Assembly: GCA_023055355.1 (NCBI GenBank)
Contig: JALJCS010000001.1
Location: forward strand, 81,136,881-81,200,880
Direction of reading: 5' to 3'
DNA from: Agelaius tricolor
Taxonomy: Eukaryota; Chordata; Aves; Passeriformes; Icteridae
DNA: 64,000 nucleotides
This document shows, piece by piece, positions 34,253 through 45,188 of this stretch. Each line of letters starts with the position of its first letter. The stretch's first letter is position 1. Position numbers and translations under genes: made by a program. A model generated the notes under the pieces. The model had not been told where the DNA came from and did not search any database. It was given only the letters and a program-made list of their open reading frames with translations.

Positions 34253-35836
34253 CCTTAATGGCATCTGGTCCTGTGTTGCATTTGGGCATGATATTTAGTG
34301 ACCTACCTATATGTGACACATTTGCTGTAGGCAGTGTTGGTTGCTGCAGCTGGCAGGGACAGGAAAGCTTGCAGAGGGGAATTCTGGAGCACGGAGAGCC
34401 AGTACTGTCCAAGCCCTGAACAGCTCCAAGCTGGGTACATCAGTGTCAGCACCAGAGGTGTCCTACTGGTGATTTAAGCTGTGTTTTCCAATGTTCCAGC
34501 TTGAACTTTAGCTCTTGGGAGCCACTGTACTAAAAAGAAAATGTGTATTTGATTATGAGTGGAAAGGAGTGCTTGGGCCATCTTCAACTATTTGAAAAAA
34601 AGAGAAGAATTTGGTTTGCCTGTTTTGTTCCACAGAAAAGTGGGGCACAGGGAAGGAAGGAATTCCTGCCCTCTCCAGCCCTGTAGCAGCAAGCTGGGGA
34701 CAACCTCAAATTGCTCTGTCATGCAAATGCCACTACCTTAGCCTGGGCTTGGCCACATTCAGCGTTGGCTAATGGCTGAGTTTTTCCTTTATAAAGAACC
34801 CTGTCTAAAAGGCCACAAGTAATTTCAAAAGTGAGGGAAGAGACCTAAGTTGTGACTTTCTGGTTCAGAGAAAGGGGGAGAACTGAGTGGATCTGGGCTG
34901 GGATGTAACTGGAATCTAGCAAAGCTGTACCTGGGATGAAGCCCAGCTATGGTTCCTTGATTCTCTGCTGCATCCTCAGTGTGGGCTGGATCAGCTCCTT
35001 GCACACCAGGACAGGTGGACAGCTGCCAAAGGAGAGCAGCCAGAGTGAGGTGTGAGGCAAACAGTGCCCTTCTACTGCCTACCTGAAACCACAGGAGGCT
35101 ACACTGACTGCATGAGCTGTGGGGATCAGCCCCATTCCTGGACAATCCCTAGAAAGGAGTGAGCCAGCCCTAGACCCTCAACACTGCAAGAGCTAACCAA
35201 GATATACATTCAGTGTCTGCTGGAGCAGCCAGTTCTGTAGAGCTTTTACTGTAATGTCTTATCAAGCTGCAACCCATATTTGGGACTGCTCAGATCCTTT
35301 CTATCCTTTCTTTGGCACTTGTGTGTTGTTTTCCTGGTAGTAACACTCTGCTCTTTTCTTTAGATCCCAACTGGCATTTGCTTCATGTGGACAAAGCACA
35401 GAAAGTTTTCCAAATCCATTTCAGAATATCAGATGCCCTTAAAGGTTTGAAAGGACTTACCAGTCAGCAACTTTGGAAGAGCATTTCAAACCCACTGCCA
35501 AATTAATGGGTCAGCTAAATAGTAAGTGGACCTTTTTTACTGCTGTGCGTCACAGACCCCCTTCTGTTTCACTGGCCTAGAGTTTTATTGTGTGAAAAGG
35601 GATTGGACTGGATAAACCAGCATTCTTTCCTGAGGACCCAGCAGAGCACGATAATCACACAGCATTGTAGGCAACAGAGTGAATAGGAGCAATTGTATCC
35701 AATACCTGAGTTATTGGAACATGCCTGCCTGCTCATGTGAGCCAGGAGAGAAAGATTGTTTTTCCTTTCTGAAGAGGGAAAATTGGAAGGAAGCTGTGCC
35801 AGAACCTTTCCAGGTTTAGAGAAGTGGAGGAAACAC
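34253..35836. other. Unique sequence with weak exon-like block
   Basis: On the plus strand, a good acceptor 'ctgctcttttctttag' ends at 35363 and is followed by 80 nt open in two frames, but the donor (AAAG|GTTTGA near 35443) is poor. At 35585-35625, a stretch is faintly reminiscent of a CR1 3' tail. Neither is strong enough to call. Confidence 0.4.
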
Positions 35837-35956
35837 CTGCTACGCCATCAGCATTCTTGTTAACAGCGACTGCATGAGTGACAGAATCTGTCCTTTCCGG
35901 GGATGATTCAGACTCAGAAGACTCTTGGTAGTGATGACACGAACGCCTGGTAGCTC
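35837..35956 (-). CDS. Best candidate coding exon, unidentified protein
   Basis: The block is 120 nt on the minus strand. A good acceptor lies just upstream (in plus coordinates, just above 35956), reading 'agttctgctttcag' in minus sense. A CAG|GTGTTT donor lies below 35837. The open frame enters and leaves in phase 1, so the exon is symmetric and could be skipped without shifting the frame. The roughly 39 encoded residues are hydrophilic, with a basic start (ATRRSCHHYQ), an acidic-serine run (ESSESESSPER) and then a neutral tail (VTHAVAVNKNADGVA), like a disordered cytoplasmic linker. Five CpGs survive in 120 bp in an otherwise CpG-poor region, as expected for constrained coding sequence. 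I do not recognise the protein. The frame stays open past the donor, so a longer exon ending at another GT is possible. Confidence 0.35.
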
Positions 35957-38079
35957 CTGAAAGCAGAACTAATGAGCAGTGCCACTCACTTAGCGTATGG
36001 TTTGACAACAGATGCACATGTTGGTAATTAAGTATTTGGCTGCATTACATTATTTTATTTTTGGATTTCTCAAACACACTCCCATTGCAATCTCTAGACG
36101 CATTAGCATGATTTAAAAGCCCTAAACTTCTAACAAACAGAAAAATCAGCATAGGAAAACTATACCCCACTTTTCAGAAGGACTCAGTAGTACGTGGGCC
36201 TTCCTGTGCACCCCAAGCCTATGAAATATAAGCTCTGTATGGCAAAACTGCACTCGGAGAATAATCCCAGGGATTTCTTCCATGTTGAGCAGAGCGGTGT
36301 CTGTGGTTTCAGATCAAATCAGTACACAAGTCTTGCATCAGGATTTTATTCTGCTGTATCATCACATCCATCACTTGTGACCCAGCAAAGCCTTGGAATA
36401 GCTTTGAACTTCATGAACTTCATAAATACCTGAATGCAATTTACCTTGCAGTGCTTAGGGAGCAGACTCAAATACTTCATCTTAGAAGAGATCTTCTGGA
36501 ATGTCTTATTATGTTCTTGCGTGCTAGCAGTTATTTATGTCTATGTGTTAATGCTGACCTCAGCTACAAGTTGCAAAATATGTACATAATGGTGCTTGCT
36601 GGAGCATCTTGCTCCCAAATTCTGCACCTTTGCTAACTTAGCCTAGATATTTATTAACACTCTCCCTTGGAGCCCAGGCAACATTGCCCTATATGTCAGA
36701 TATACTGGAGGAACAGTTACCCAAGAAATTATGGAAATTATGCTCTCATCCCACTCTACCCGGGTTTCTGTCATGGGTTGTTAAGGAGGAATTAGGGTGC
36801 ATCATAAGGGAATGATGGAGAAGCATATGACAGCTGGGGAGGTCACCTGGTCCAGGAAAAATGCATGGCATTAGGGTTTTTCCTGCACATTATGTTACAG
36901 GATAATGATTTCCTTTTGTGTGAAAGTTAGGATCTGAGCCAACTACAGTGAACTTGAGCTTGTTTTGAGATTCTGAAAGCAGCAGAACTAGTGAGAAGAC
37001 CTGTTCTTTATCCTGACATTCGCAATGGTATACAGCAGAGGTCCAAGATCTACTGCAACATCCTTGTAAAACCACCTGTAAAGTTGCTAAATATTTTGAG
37101 TCTTGCCTAGAAATTCTCAACCTTGTTTTACAATTCAAGGAAATTCCATGAATTTGTGACCACTGCCTTCCAAAAGCATGGCTGATCACAGACTGTGCCA
37201 TCTTTTCATGAAGAGATGAAGTAAAATCTCTTTGGTTTCCTCTCTATCTTTGTAAGCCTGGTTCTAGAGCTAAAATTGCAAGATGCTTGTGCAAAGACAC
37301 TATTTGACTGACTGAGAGGTGTCTCAGGTATATCTTTCTGTGTTCCTATTCACTGGCTGGAAAGTCTGCCTGTGTAACCAGAAAATGATTACAGCTTAGG
37401 CTGATGTAGATGTCAGGCACGCTTAATGAAAAAAAGAATTTCAGGGGGTGCTGGCACTGAGAAGGGCATTTGGAATTTTGAAGGAGAAAGACAGAAATGA
37501 GAGTACTAAGAAAGATGTGACCAGGCAGCTCCACCTACAAACCATAGCCCTCCAGGGCAGTCTCAGGTTTCTGCTGTGTACTAGCATACAATACAGATTA
37601 CATGCAACCTAGACTGCAAGCATGAGAGTATTGGAAATCTGTTGCAGGTGTTTGATGGTAAACAGTGTTTATAGCTGCCAGGATGGAAACATTAATGCGT
37701 GTGAGTGAGTGCAAGTGGAGGGCAGGCCTCAAACTTTCACCCCATTACCTTCACATTTCGGTTTTGTTTTGTGGAGTACCAGCTCCCTGTGAGTTCAGAC
37801 TGCTAGTGAAGCTACTATATGATTTTACTTGAGCATGTCCTGTGTTCAAATTTGAAATGCCAGAATCACCTGAGAAGTAGTGGGCTAATTTATCACAGGA
37901 ACAAAAATATACAATGGAGACTGAATGGAAGAGGATGAGTTCTGACAGGCATGCCTTTACTTTTTCAAGCAAGTATTTTTGCTTGGGTGGGTGGTGCATT
38001 AGTTATATATACAACTCATGCTTTTAGCTACAGCAAAATGTGAGAAGACATAATAATAGCTCTTCATGCTAAAGCTTCC
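35957..38079. other. Unique sequence, nothing recognised
   Basis: No repeat family, RNA or further exon matching the phase of the candidate exon at 35837 was found. Confidence 0.45.
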
Positions 38080-38117
38080 TCTTTTTTCTTCTTTTTTTTT
38101 TCTTATTTCTTTTTCAG
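38080..38117. repeat. Pyrimidine-rich / poly-T tract
   Basis: T runs with interspersed C, ending in 'tttctttttcag', which resembles a splice acceptor. The following frame is short and has no donor. Confidence 0.8.
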
Positions 38118-38449
38118 TTCAGTTAGTTTGAGAGTTTAGATTATTCTCTTTCTGAGAACGGAGGGAAGTATTTTTAATACTTCTCAGTGTGAGAGGTGGC
38201 TGGGTTGCCCTTAATCTAAGATGAAAATAGCAGTACATTTACTAGGGATTTGGGCCAGAAGATTGGACTTCTAGTGCAAAGCTCCTGATAACTGCCTTGC
38301 AGTGGTTCCCAGACGGTCAGGAAGATTAAAAAAACAAAAAACCAAAACAAATCCATCCAAAATAAAAGGCAAATTCACCTTTGAAGAATGGGTGAGTGTA
38401 AAGGGCTAAGTATGCTTCACTAGTATTTCTTTTTCCATAGGGAAAACAA

Positions 38450-38463
38450 GTAGTAGTAGTAGT
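38450..38463. repeat. (AGT)n microsatellite
   Basis: About four and a half AGT units. It is a short simple repeat. Confidence 0.85.
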
Positions 38464-38898
38464 ATAACCAAAAGAAAAATGTGTTTACTAAATTTTTGCT
38501 CTACCCACAAATAGTTGACAATTGCTCACAATGAAACTGCAGCATAAGAAGGATTCATGAGACTGTTGGTGTCCTTCATCAGGGCTGTCTGCAGGCTGGG
38601 GTGGACAGTGAGGGGGCAAGAGGTGTTTACCACAGCCCCAACACACCCACTGCTGCTGTGTTTTGTGGGTGGGGTGGGTGCTAAGGGAGGAGTTGAATGA
38701 TCTTGTTCAAGTGATCTTGTGCAAGAAAGTTAAGGGACAAGCCTGTCTCCTTGGGGTAAAATTTTACCCTATGCTTTGTCTTTTGGAAAATGCAGTTCTC
38801 ATTTTCCACCAGTGCCACTCTGAAGTAAAAAAATACAAGAACATGAAATGGCTGGTCTGGCATTGTCTTTTGACAATGGTCAATCTGATGCTTAGAGA

Positions 38899-38961
38899 AA
38901 GGTATACAGCAGGAATATTTCCTTGTGTATAAGGTATAAAGCAAGACTATTTCCTTATCAG
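38899..38961. repeat. ~32-bp imperfect tandem duplication
   Basis: Units 38899-38930 and 38931-38961 share 'aaggtata', 'agca', 'tatttcctt' blocks in register, with about 75-80% identity. Confidence 0.8.
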
Positions 38962-39049
38962 TTTCCTGCCTTCCTAAGCCAATGAAGTCTATGTCTAGTA
39001 CCCAAATGGATATCTGTCTTGTTCATTTGTGTAACTGCATCTTGAAACC

Positions 39050-39320
39050 ATGCACTATTTACAGTGCCCTTTGGCAACAAACTCCTACATTTCACTACCT
39101 GTTCTGTTGAGAAGAACCTTGCTCTGGTTCTGTCTCCTCATTCCTGTTTTGTGTCTCTCATTCTCAGTGACCATTTCTTATTCCCCTTCCTATGTCGCTT
39201 TTTGTTAGAATCCTACCCCTTCAGTTTCTATACGAGGAAATGAGAGCATCTGTATCTCCATCATGTGTGCATCTTTGCATGTTCAATGGAGGCTGTGATA
39301 TGGGGCTGGAGAGGGTCTTT
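39050..39320 (-). repeat. Possible highly diverged LINE (CR1/L3) 3' fragment
   Basis: The sequence 'aactcctacatttcactacctgttctgttgagaa' and the pyrimidine-rich stretch after it are faintly like the complement of old amniote CR1/L3 3' regions. No reverse-transcriptase motif is present to confirm it. Confidence 0.2.
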
Positions 39321-39839
39321 CCTGCTGGGGTTTCTTCAGTATAGGCTTAAGAAGTATAGGCAGAGCAGCCATGTAGGCACTTTTCTTCCTCATCTCTGAG
39401 GGAGATGGTTGGCTGAGGTATGTTTGACCTCAGGAAGAAGTAAAGAAGTCATCATCCTCCTTTGCTTAATACATGAAAAAGAGGTGTAGGAATGAGGGAG
39501 AACAGGGTGGGAACCATGCGTCCTGCTCACATTGGAAGACTCAATAGGTCTGTAAAATCATCCTATTAATAAAAATGCACCTTTTATTAAAGTCTGGAAA
39601 GGTACAAGCACTTTAGAAACCTAAAACAATTTAACCCCAACACTGCATAAAAAAATCTTGAAATGGAATGAGTTAGAACTGATGAGAGTTCCTGGGGTCT
39701 GCAAAGCTTCATCCATGCACAGAGTCCTACTTCCTCTGAGCTGCCCCTGGATCTTCCTGGGGGCTGAGCTTGTTGAGGAGTGGAGGGTGCAAGCAGGCAT
39801 TTCTACACTGCAGTCTGAGAGCATTTGAAAATCAGAATG

Positions 39840-40140
39840 CTCAATTTTAGTTTTTTTTCTCCTTAAAGAAAAAAGGCAGATGCTTTAAAAAGCAGACACT
39901 TATTCTTTAATTTGTAGCTGTTAATTCATTTATAAACTACATGTGCTTCATGAGTGATTATGCTAATGTACTTAAGACTATTTAAACCCTTGCACTGATT
40001 AGCCTAACCATTCATTGTACAAATAAGATGTTATCTTCAGAATGTGTCTAGCAAAATTCCATAATCACAAACATGTTACTTTATTGAATGCAACTATTGG
40101 CATTACTGAATTCAGCCACTCACACTTTATTTTTTAGCAT
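39840..40140. promoter_or_regulatory. Possible conserved non-coding element
   Basis: High-complexity AT-rich sequence with several TAAT and ATTCAT cores, 'atgctaatg' (octamer-like) and 'agcagacact'. It has the look of enhancer-type conserved DNA, but alignment is required to decide. Confidence 0.2.
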
Positions 40141-40380
40141 TCTATTCTATTTTGCGTTATATTCATGTATTCCATACTGATATGGTAGGGCTAGGCTGGT
40201 GGAACATATTTAATGGCAATAGTAGGCAGTTAAATTTATATTTCATCCTGTCTCCAAGCAAGAGAATTTGTGGGGTCACACTCACCTCATGCATGCAGAG
40301 GAGCAAGTGGACTGTGACCCCTCTGAGGCAGGTGGGATGCACTGGCTCTGTGCCATGAATTAGCGCACCATAGCCCTAGC

Positions 40381-40525
40381 CTCAGTTCCTGCTCTGAGGT
40401 CTGCCAGGTGCTGTGGGGCTGCAGGCAAATCACTTAGCCTAGTGAGTCTGGTTTTCCCCATCTGAACAGGGTAATGATGCTCAGCTACCTTCCACACTCA
40501 CTGCTAAGTGCTCTCTGAGTCATAG
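40381..40525 (+). repeat. MIR-like SINE
   Basis: The MIR order is visible: 'ggcaaatcacttagcct', then 'gttttccccatctgaacagg', then 'taatgatgctcagctacctt'. These correspond to the conserved 'gggcaagtcactt', 'tttccccatctg' and 'gataat...tacct' blocks of MIR/CORE-SINEs. It is a decayed, non-functional copy. Confidence 0.6.
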
Positions 40526-40912
40526 GCGTTGTCATTAAAGGTATCTGGAGAGAAGATTTCTTTGGGCAGCTTTGTGCTGAAGCTGTCTGAGGCCATTTCT
40601 GGGCACATTCCCTTGGGGCTGCCATCGTGTCGATGTCATCACTTCGTGTCATTTCTTCATTAAATGATCCAGGGAGTTTAAAGAGACATTAGGGTCTGTG
40701 CTCCGTCTGTAGTGCAGCAAGGTGCTTTGGGTGATCTGCCTGATATAGAAAACTTCTTTCCAGCTTGCAGAAGGTCTTCTGCCTGCAGAGTCCCAGGATG
40801 GGATTCTGCTGAGGGGGGGTCAAGGCTCTGGCCTTTTCGTCTGGAGAAGGATCAAACCTTTTTTGCTTTCTTTGAGGCAAAATGACAGAGCTCTGTGATG
40901 TTTTTGTTGGTA
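40526..40912 (-). pseudogene. Coding-looking stretch split across frames, unidentified
   Basis: On the minus strand, 40689-40910 is open for about 75 codons with protein-like composition (KRFDPSPDEKARALTPP near its start). After its stop, another open segment resumes in a second frame (KLPGSFNEEMTRSDDIDTM, near 40620-40680). One more single-base frame change leads into a third segment (PKEIFSPDTFNDNAYDSES) that ends in a stop near 40510 within or next to the MIR copy. Several CpGs persist (40625-40655). The frame breaks suggest a decayed gene copy or retroposed fragment. Chance open frames remain a fair alternative. No family is recognised. Confidence 0.2.
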
Positions 40913-43900
40913 CATCTTTTTAAAATCTGTTTTAAGATGAACTTAAATTATAAAGGTTTTTGGTTTTGTGTTGCTATATGACCCTGGCTTGCTGTGAAGT
41001 CAGGAGGGAATGTTCTTTTGGGAGGGGGTACAGGGCAGACTGGCTTGTTCCTTGACTGGCCTGCCAGCATCCCAGCCACATTGGTTATGGGACCAGGGCC
41101 GTATATCCCCCAGGCCCTGGAGAAAGCTGAGAAGGACTGGTGGCAATGATGATGGGCACTTCTAATCCCTTGTGCCCTGGTGTTGGTTTGGGCTGGTTCT
41201 TCCTCTGTGAGCTGAGCACTCTGAACAGCAGCCATTAGAATCAGTTAACTGAGCTCTGGACTTTGTGTGAAATAACTGTGAAGGTCAGATAGTGAAAGTG
41301 GAAAAAAAAGTCCGAGATAAATATCTATTTATCTAACATTGTACAACTACTTAAAAAAATGTTCTGTGGATGGAGCACATGGAAAAAGCTGTGCTATTTT
41401 GCTAAAATGTGATGTTCAGAGGCTAGTTTGCTCAAAGGGGCAGCTGCTTATACACATGTAGCCCCATCAAGCAGAACCTCTGCACCCGCCCGTTGGGAAT
41501 AGTGACACCTGTGCAAGCGGGTGCTGACTTTTGCATACACAGAAGCTGCTTTTAGGGTGGATGAGTGCAGGCACTCCTCCCTGAACATCTGCAGGTGCGG
41601 CTGCATGCAAAGAGACAAAGGGAAGTTGAAAGGAGGCAATCGTATGTGCCCTTCATGGCAAAAAGTCATGAGTCACACTTAAAAATACTGTAAGATTCTG
41701 TGTTTTCAGGCTTTTCTCTGCAACCATGAAGGCCAGAGTTTCAAGGGCAGGCCTCCAGGAAAGAGGACAAGGAGCCCAGTAAAATGTGGGAGCTGAAAAC
41801 CCTGAAACTTTGCCAGCAAGTGTCTGAAAACAGCTGCAGCTGAACTGCCCACAGCGTAGATTCAGTGTCATGCCCTGTGTCACCATTGAAGTGGAAACCA
41901 AGAGACCCTCTGGCTGTCCTTGTAAGAACAGTGAGAGAAGCAAAAAGCTGCATAACTTGTGGCAATGCAACTCCCACAAGAATGGCAGCACCAATGCAGG
42001 GATGTTGCGCAGCACCACAGCTTCCTCCGTACAGGTGTGTGAGTGCAGCCTAAAAACAAGTGTGTGCATGTTCTGCTTTGACAGATAAGGCATATCAAGG
42101 TCATGCAAGCTAGATGCAAAAGGGGTTAAACACCAGCTGCAAAATGGTTAAAAGTTGCATTCTTGCATTTATGCATTCACTGTCATAAGAGAGTGCTTTT
42201 TTCTGGAGTGTAGAGATGAACAGAATGTGTGTTGGTTCTTAGGACAGATTCTAGCCCTAACTGAAACCAACTAAACCATTAGCACAAAACCATGCTGCTT
42301 TTCCTTTCATGCCATTAATTAGGAGAGTTAAAAAATCTTCCCTACTTTCTTATTAAAAAAATAGTACCAAGATTTGCACTTGTATGGATTTGTCAGAAAT
42401 TTTTTATGATCCTGAGAGCAGTATTGCAGGGAAATTTACAACTAAAAATCAGATAGAGGCATCAAAAAAAGAAAGATGAGTAAGAAGAGGACCTAGTCCA
42501 TGATTTAATTGGAATCAATGGGAATTGTGCCATTTGCCTTTGGTGGCAGCAGAATCAAAGCTGAAACACCAGCTGTAGTTTATTTTAGATTGGTGCCTAT
42601 CTGAGATTAGATTTCAGAAATCTCCACAGGGTTCTTTTTCTGTTAACTACCTACAATTTATGGCAGCAATAGATATTCTACATGCCTTCCTCTACCAGCG
42701 GATGAGCTGAGCCTGTAAGCTCTGTAGGTGAAACAAGCCCTTTCCCTTTTTTGTTTTTGCTGGGAGATGAGTCTGCCACGTGTGAGTCTAAAGAAGTGAG
42801 TATTTCACTGCAGGGAGATGTGCCTTGGGACAAGGCCTCCAAAGCTGGGTGACTGCAAAAGTGAGAGGTTCGAGCAAGTTATGCTACTCAGCACTGCTCA
42901 AGCAGATATATGGGAGGAGTGAAAGTTGCAGCAGGCAGATGACTGAGCTCTAGGTGTAAAGAACTCGTGAGAAAGATGGAGTAGAAGAGCCTGATACTGC
43001 CAGAGAAATCCATAACCTCTTGGGAAGTGCTGTACTGTTGTGAAAATAGAGCACAGGGAGAAATATCCTCATGTAGGGAAGTAGGAAAAATTAAGGCCTG
43101 AAGTCAAAGAAAGACTTGCAGAAGACAACAGGGAAATGTTATCCATCTAGAATAGATGTAACAATCTGTGTAATGCTAGCACTTGCATTTATGTAGCAGT
43201 GCTCTTTTGGCTGATGAATGTGTATAGTTGTCTTTGGGTGACGAATGAAAGATAGTAGTCACTCAGACTTTGAGAACAAACAAAATAGTTGCTGAGGTGT
43301 CAGATCTTCTGCAGCCCCTACTTACTCTTTAATAGTGGTTAGTGGGCAGAGATCTCTGCAGGAGGTTTAGAGAATCAGATAGGAAGAAACTAGTGGTGAG
43401 CCCTTGAAATGCCAGGTGACATAAAAATAAGATAGCTTTGATGTTGTAGGAAGAAGGAAAATTTTAGAAAACAAAATCCTGGAAAAAACTCAAGAATGTT
43501 GGCTGAGGGGAAATATCTAAGGGGCCAGGACAGAAAAGTAGCTGCATTCTTACAGAGGTATATATGGTAGCTATGAGCTTTGTAACAACTAGTCAGGAAT
43601 CACTAAAAAAAAAAGAGGTGAAGTGCATCTTAGAGAAAATGCTGTGGTTTTCAGAGCTTTAAAGTTTCCTGGAGTGCTCCTGCTATGGAGCATTAAATGC
43701 CCACATGTGAGTCATTTTGCCTTACAGATTTACTGAGGTGAAGTGTCATGACTGTGTTTTCTCCCTATTCTTTTTAATCTGGTCAGAGGAGAGAAATATC
43801 AGACATGAAATAGGCACTCAACTCTGCTCCAGTCTTTTCAATGGCTAGGGTCAAGCCATTGATCAAGCCTTCCTACTTCAAAGGAATAACAAAAATCCCC

Positions 43901-44985
43901 AAACTCTTCCACTTATAAACTGTCCCCCACCCATGTGTGTTACTGAAGGTGCCCAGAGCAGACACTATCTGACATTATAATAGAAAGCAACTGATAGGCA
44001 GTTCTCTCTGCTAGAGCAACCAGACCTGAAGAGCTGATATAACCTCCTACAAGCAAGGACAAATGATAATTGAGATGTTTCTACCCCAGTAAACTGTACA
44101 ACACATGCTCTGCTGTCCTTGGGTCTGATTCTGTATTTCTTGAATGTTCTAATGTGCAAAAGATGTTTAGAGGAGTTTTGAGCATGTCAGGAATGTAGTT
44201 GGTGCTTGAAGTGTAAAAGGTGTTAGCAAATTATTGCCTGAAGCACAAAGGCCACCTGGACTTGTGACTGCAAAGTTTCCAGTGGCAGTAACCAAATGAG
44301 GTTTTGCTGAGTTACTCTGAGTAGGAAAGATATTTTTGCTTTGCTAAAGAAACTAGTTTGTGGTGCTAAATATTAATGAGACACTTCAAAACTAAAACAA
44401 GAGTAACCTATCTCTGCCAACAGTTTAGAGTTATATCATACTGGAGTTAAAAAACCAAACTTGAACAAAACCCCAAACAAGCCAAAGCAAAACACATTGT
44501 GTGAATTTTCAATTCATTACCATTATTTGAGTGTTACAGGCTTTCTGCAGCTCTCTGAGCCACAAATAAATAGATGGGGTCCATCCCTAAATTATCTTTC
44601 CTAGAGTCTCGTTCCTCATTTTGGTGTTGATTGCAATGTATTAAAAAATGCTTTGGGTGGACCTGTACATTCAGATACTCTTACTAAAAAAAGAGAGCAA
44701 TCAGCAGAATAGGTGACCAAACTAGTTACATTATCTGTTGTTCAGCTCAAAAAATCAGTTTATTTTTAACAGGTTTTCTCTGCATGTTTTCATGAAGGAT
44801 AATTTTTGGAGAAAAGCTTTTGAGAAGGGAAAATTGTTCAGGAGCAAGACAGATCTTTACAGAGTGAATTTTACCTGTTTATTGTGGACCCAGAGCCTGA
44901 GAGTAGATTCTGACATATGTGTGAGCCCAGAAGTAAACACAAAGGAATTTATTAATGTGGGTGGCATGATTGGCATGAAATGGAA
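40913..44985. other. Unique sequence, nothing recognised
   Basis: Overlapping frames at 41650-42120 on both strands reflect low stop density, not a gene. A short inverted repeat (gcacccgc at 41482-41489 and gcgggtgc at 41517-41524) is present. No repeat family or RNA was recognised. Confidence 0.45.
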
Positions 44986-44989
44986 ATAG

Positions 44990-45188
44990 TACCTAACATT
45001 TATAAAGTGTTGCTACTCTGATTAAATTAAACAATTTTAATGTAATGGTTCAAACAGGCAATATCCTTTTTAAAGGTAGGAAATGAGGCTTATTAAGGCT
45101 TAATGACACACACAGGGTCACACCATGAGTTTGAGGGATAAGCGGTTGAATTGGAAGACCTGACTTCCATTATAATGCTCTACATTAG
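44990..45188 (-). repeat. MIR-like SINE, nearly full core
   Basis: As the complement of MIR, the copy shows 'acatttataaagtg' (3' end), 'cctttttaaaggtaggaaatgaggct' (the 'tttccccatctg' block), 'cacagggtcacacca' (the 'gtgtgaccttggg' block) and 'gaagacctgacttcc' (the 5' tRNA-related side). Order and spacing are right over about 200 bp. Confidence 0.65.

Larger units (their letters stand above)
38118..39049. other. Unique sequence with short repeats
   Basis: Contains an A-rich tract (38327-38350), an (AGT)n run (38450-38463) and the tandem duplication at 38899-38961. No gene was recognised. Confidence 0.5.

Noticed and set aside
35364..35443. 80-nt block after a good acceptor
   Set aside because: The GTTTGA donor is poor and two frames are open, so the evidence is weaker than for the exon at 35837.
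35585..35625. Possible CR1 3' tail ('ggattggactggat')
   Set aside because: Only a short resemblance, with no octamer tail and no upstream CR1 sequence.
41482..41524. 8-bp GC-rich inverted repeat
   Set aside because: Short arms with a 27-nt spacer are expected by chance in GC-richer sequence.
42860..42885. GGTTCGAG similar to a tRNA T-loop
   Set aside because: No matching acceptor stem, A-box or cloverleaf around it.
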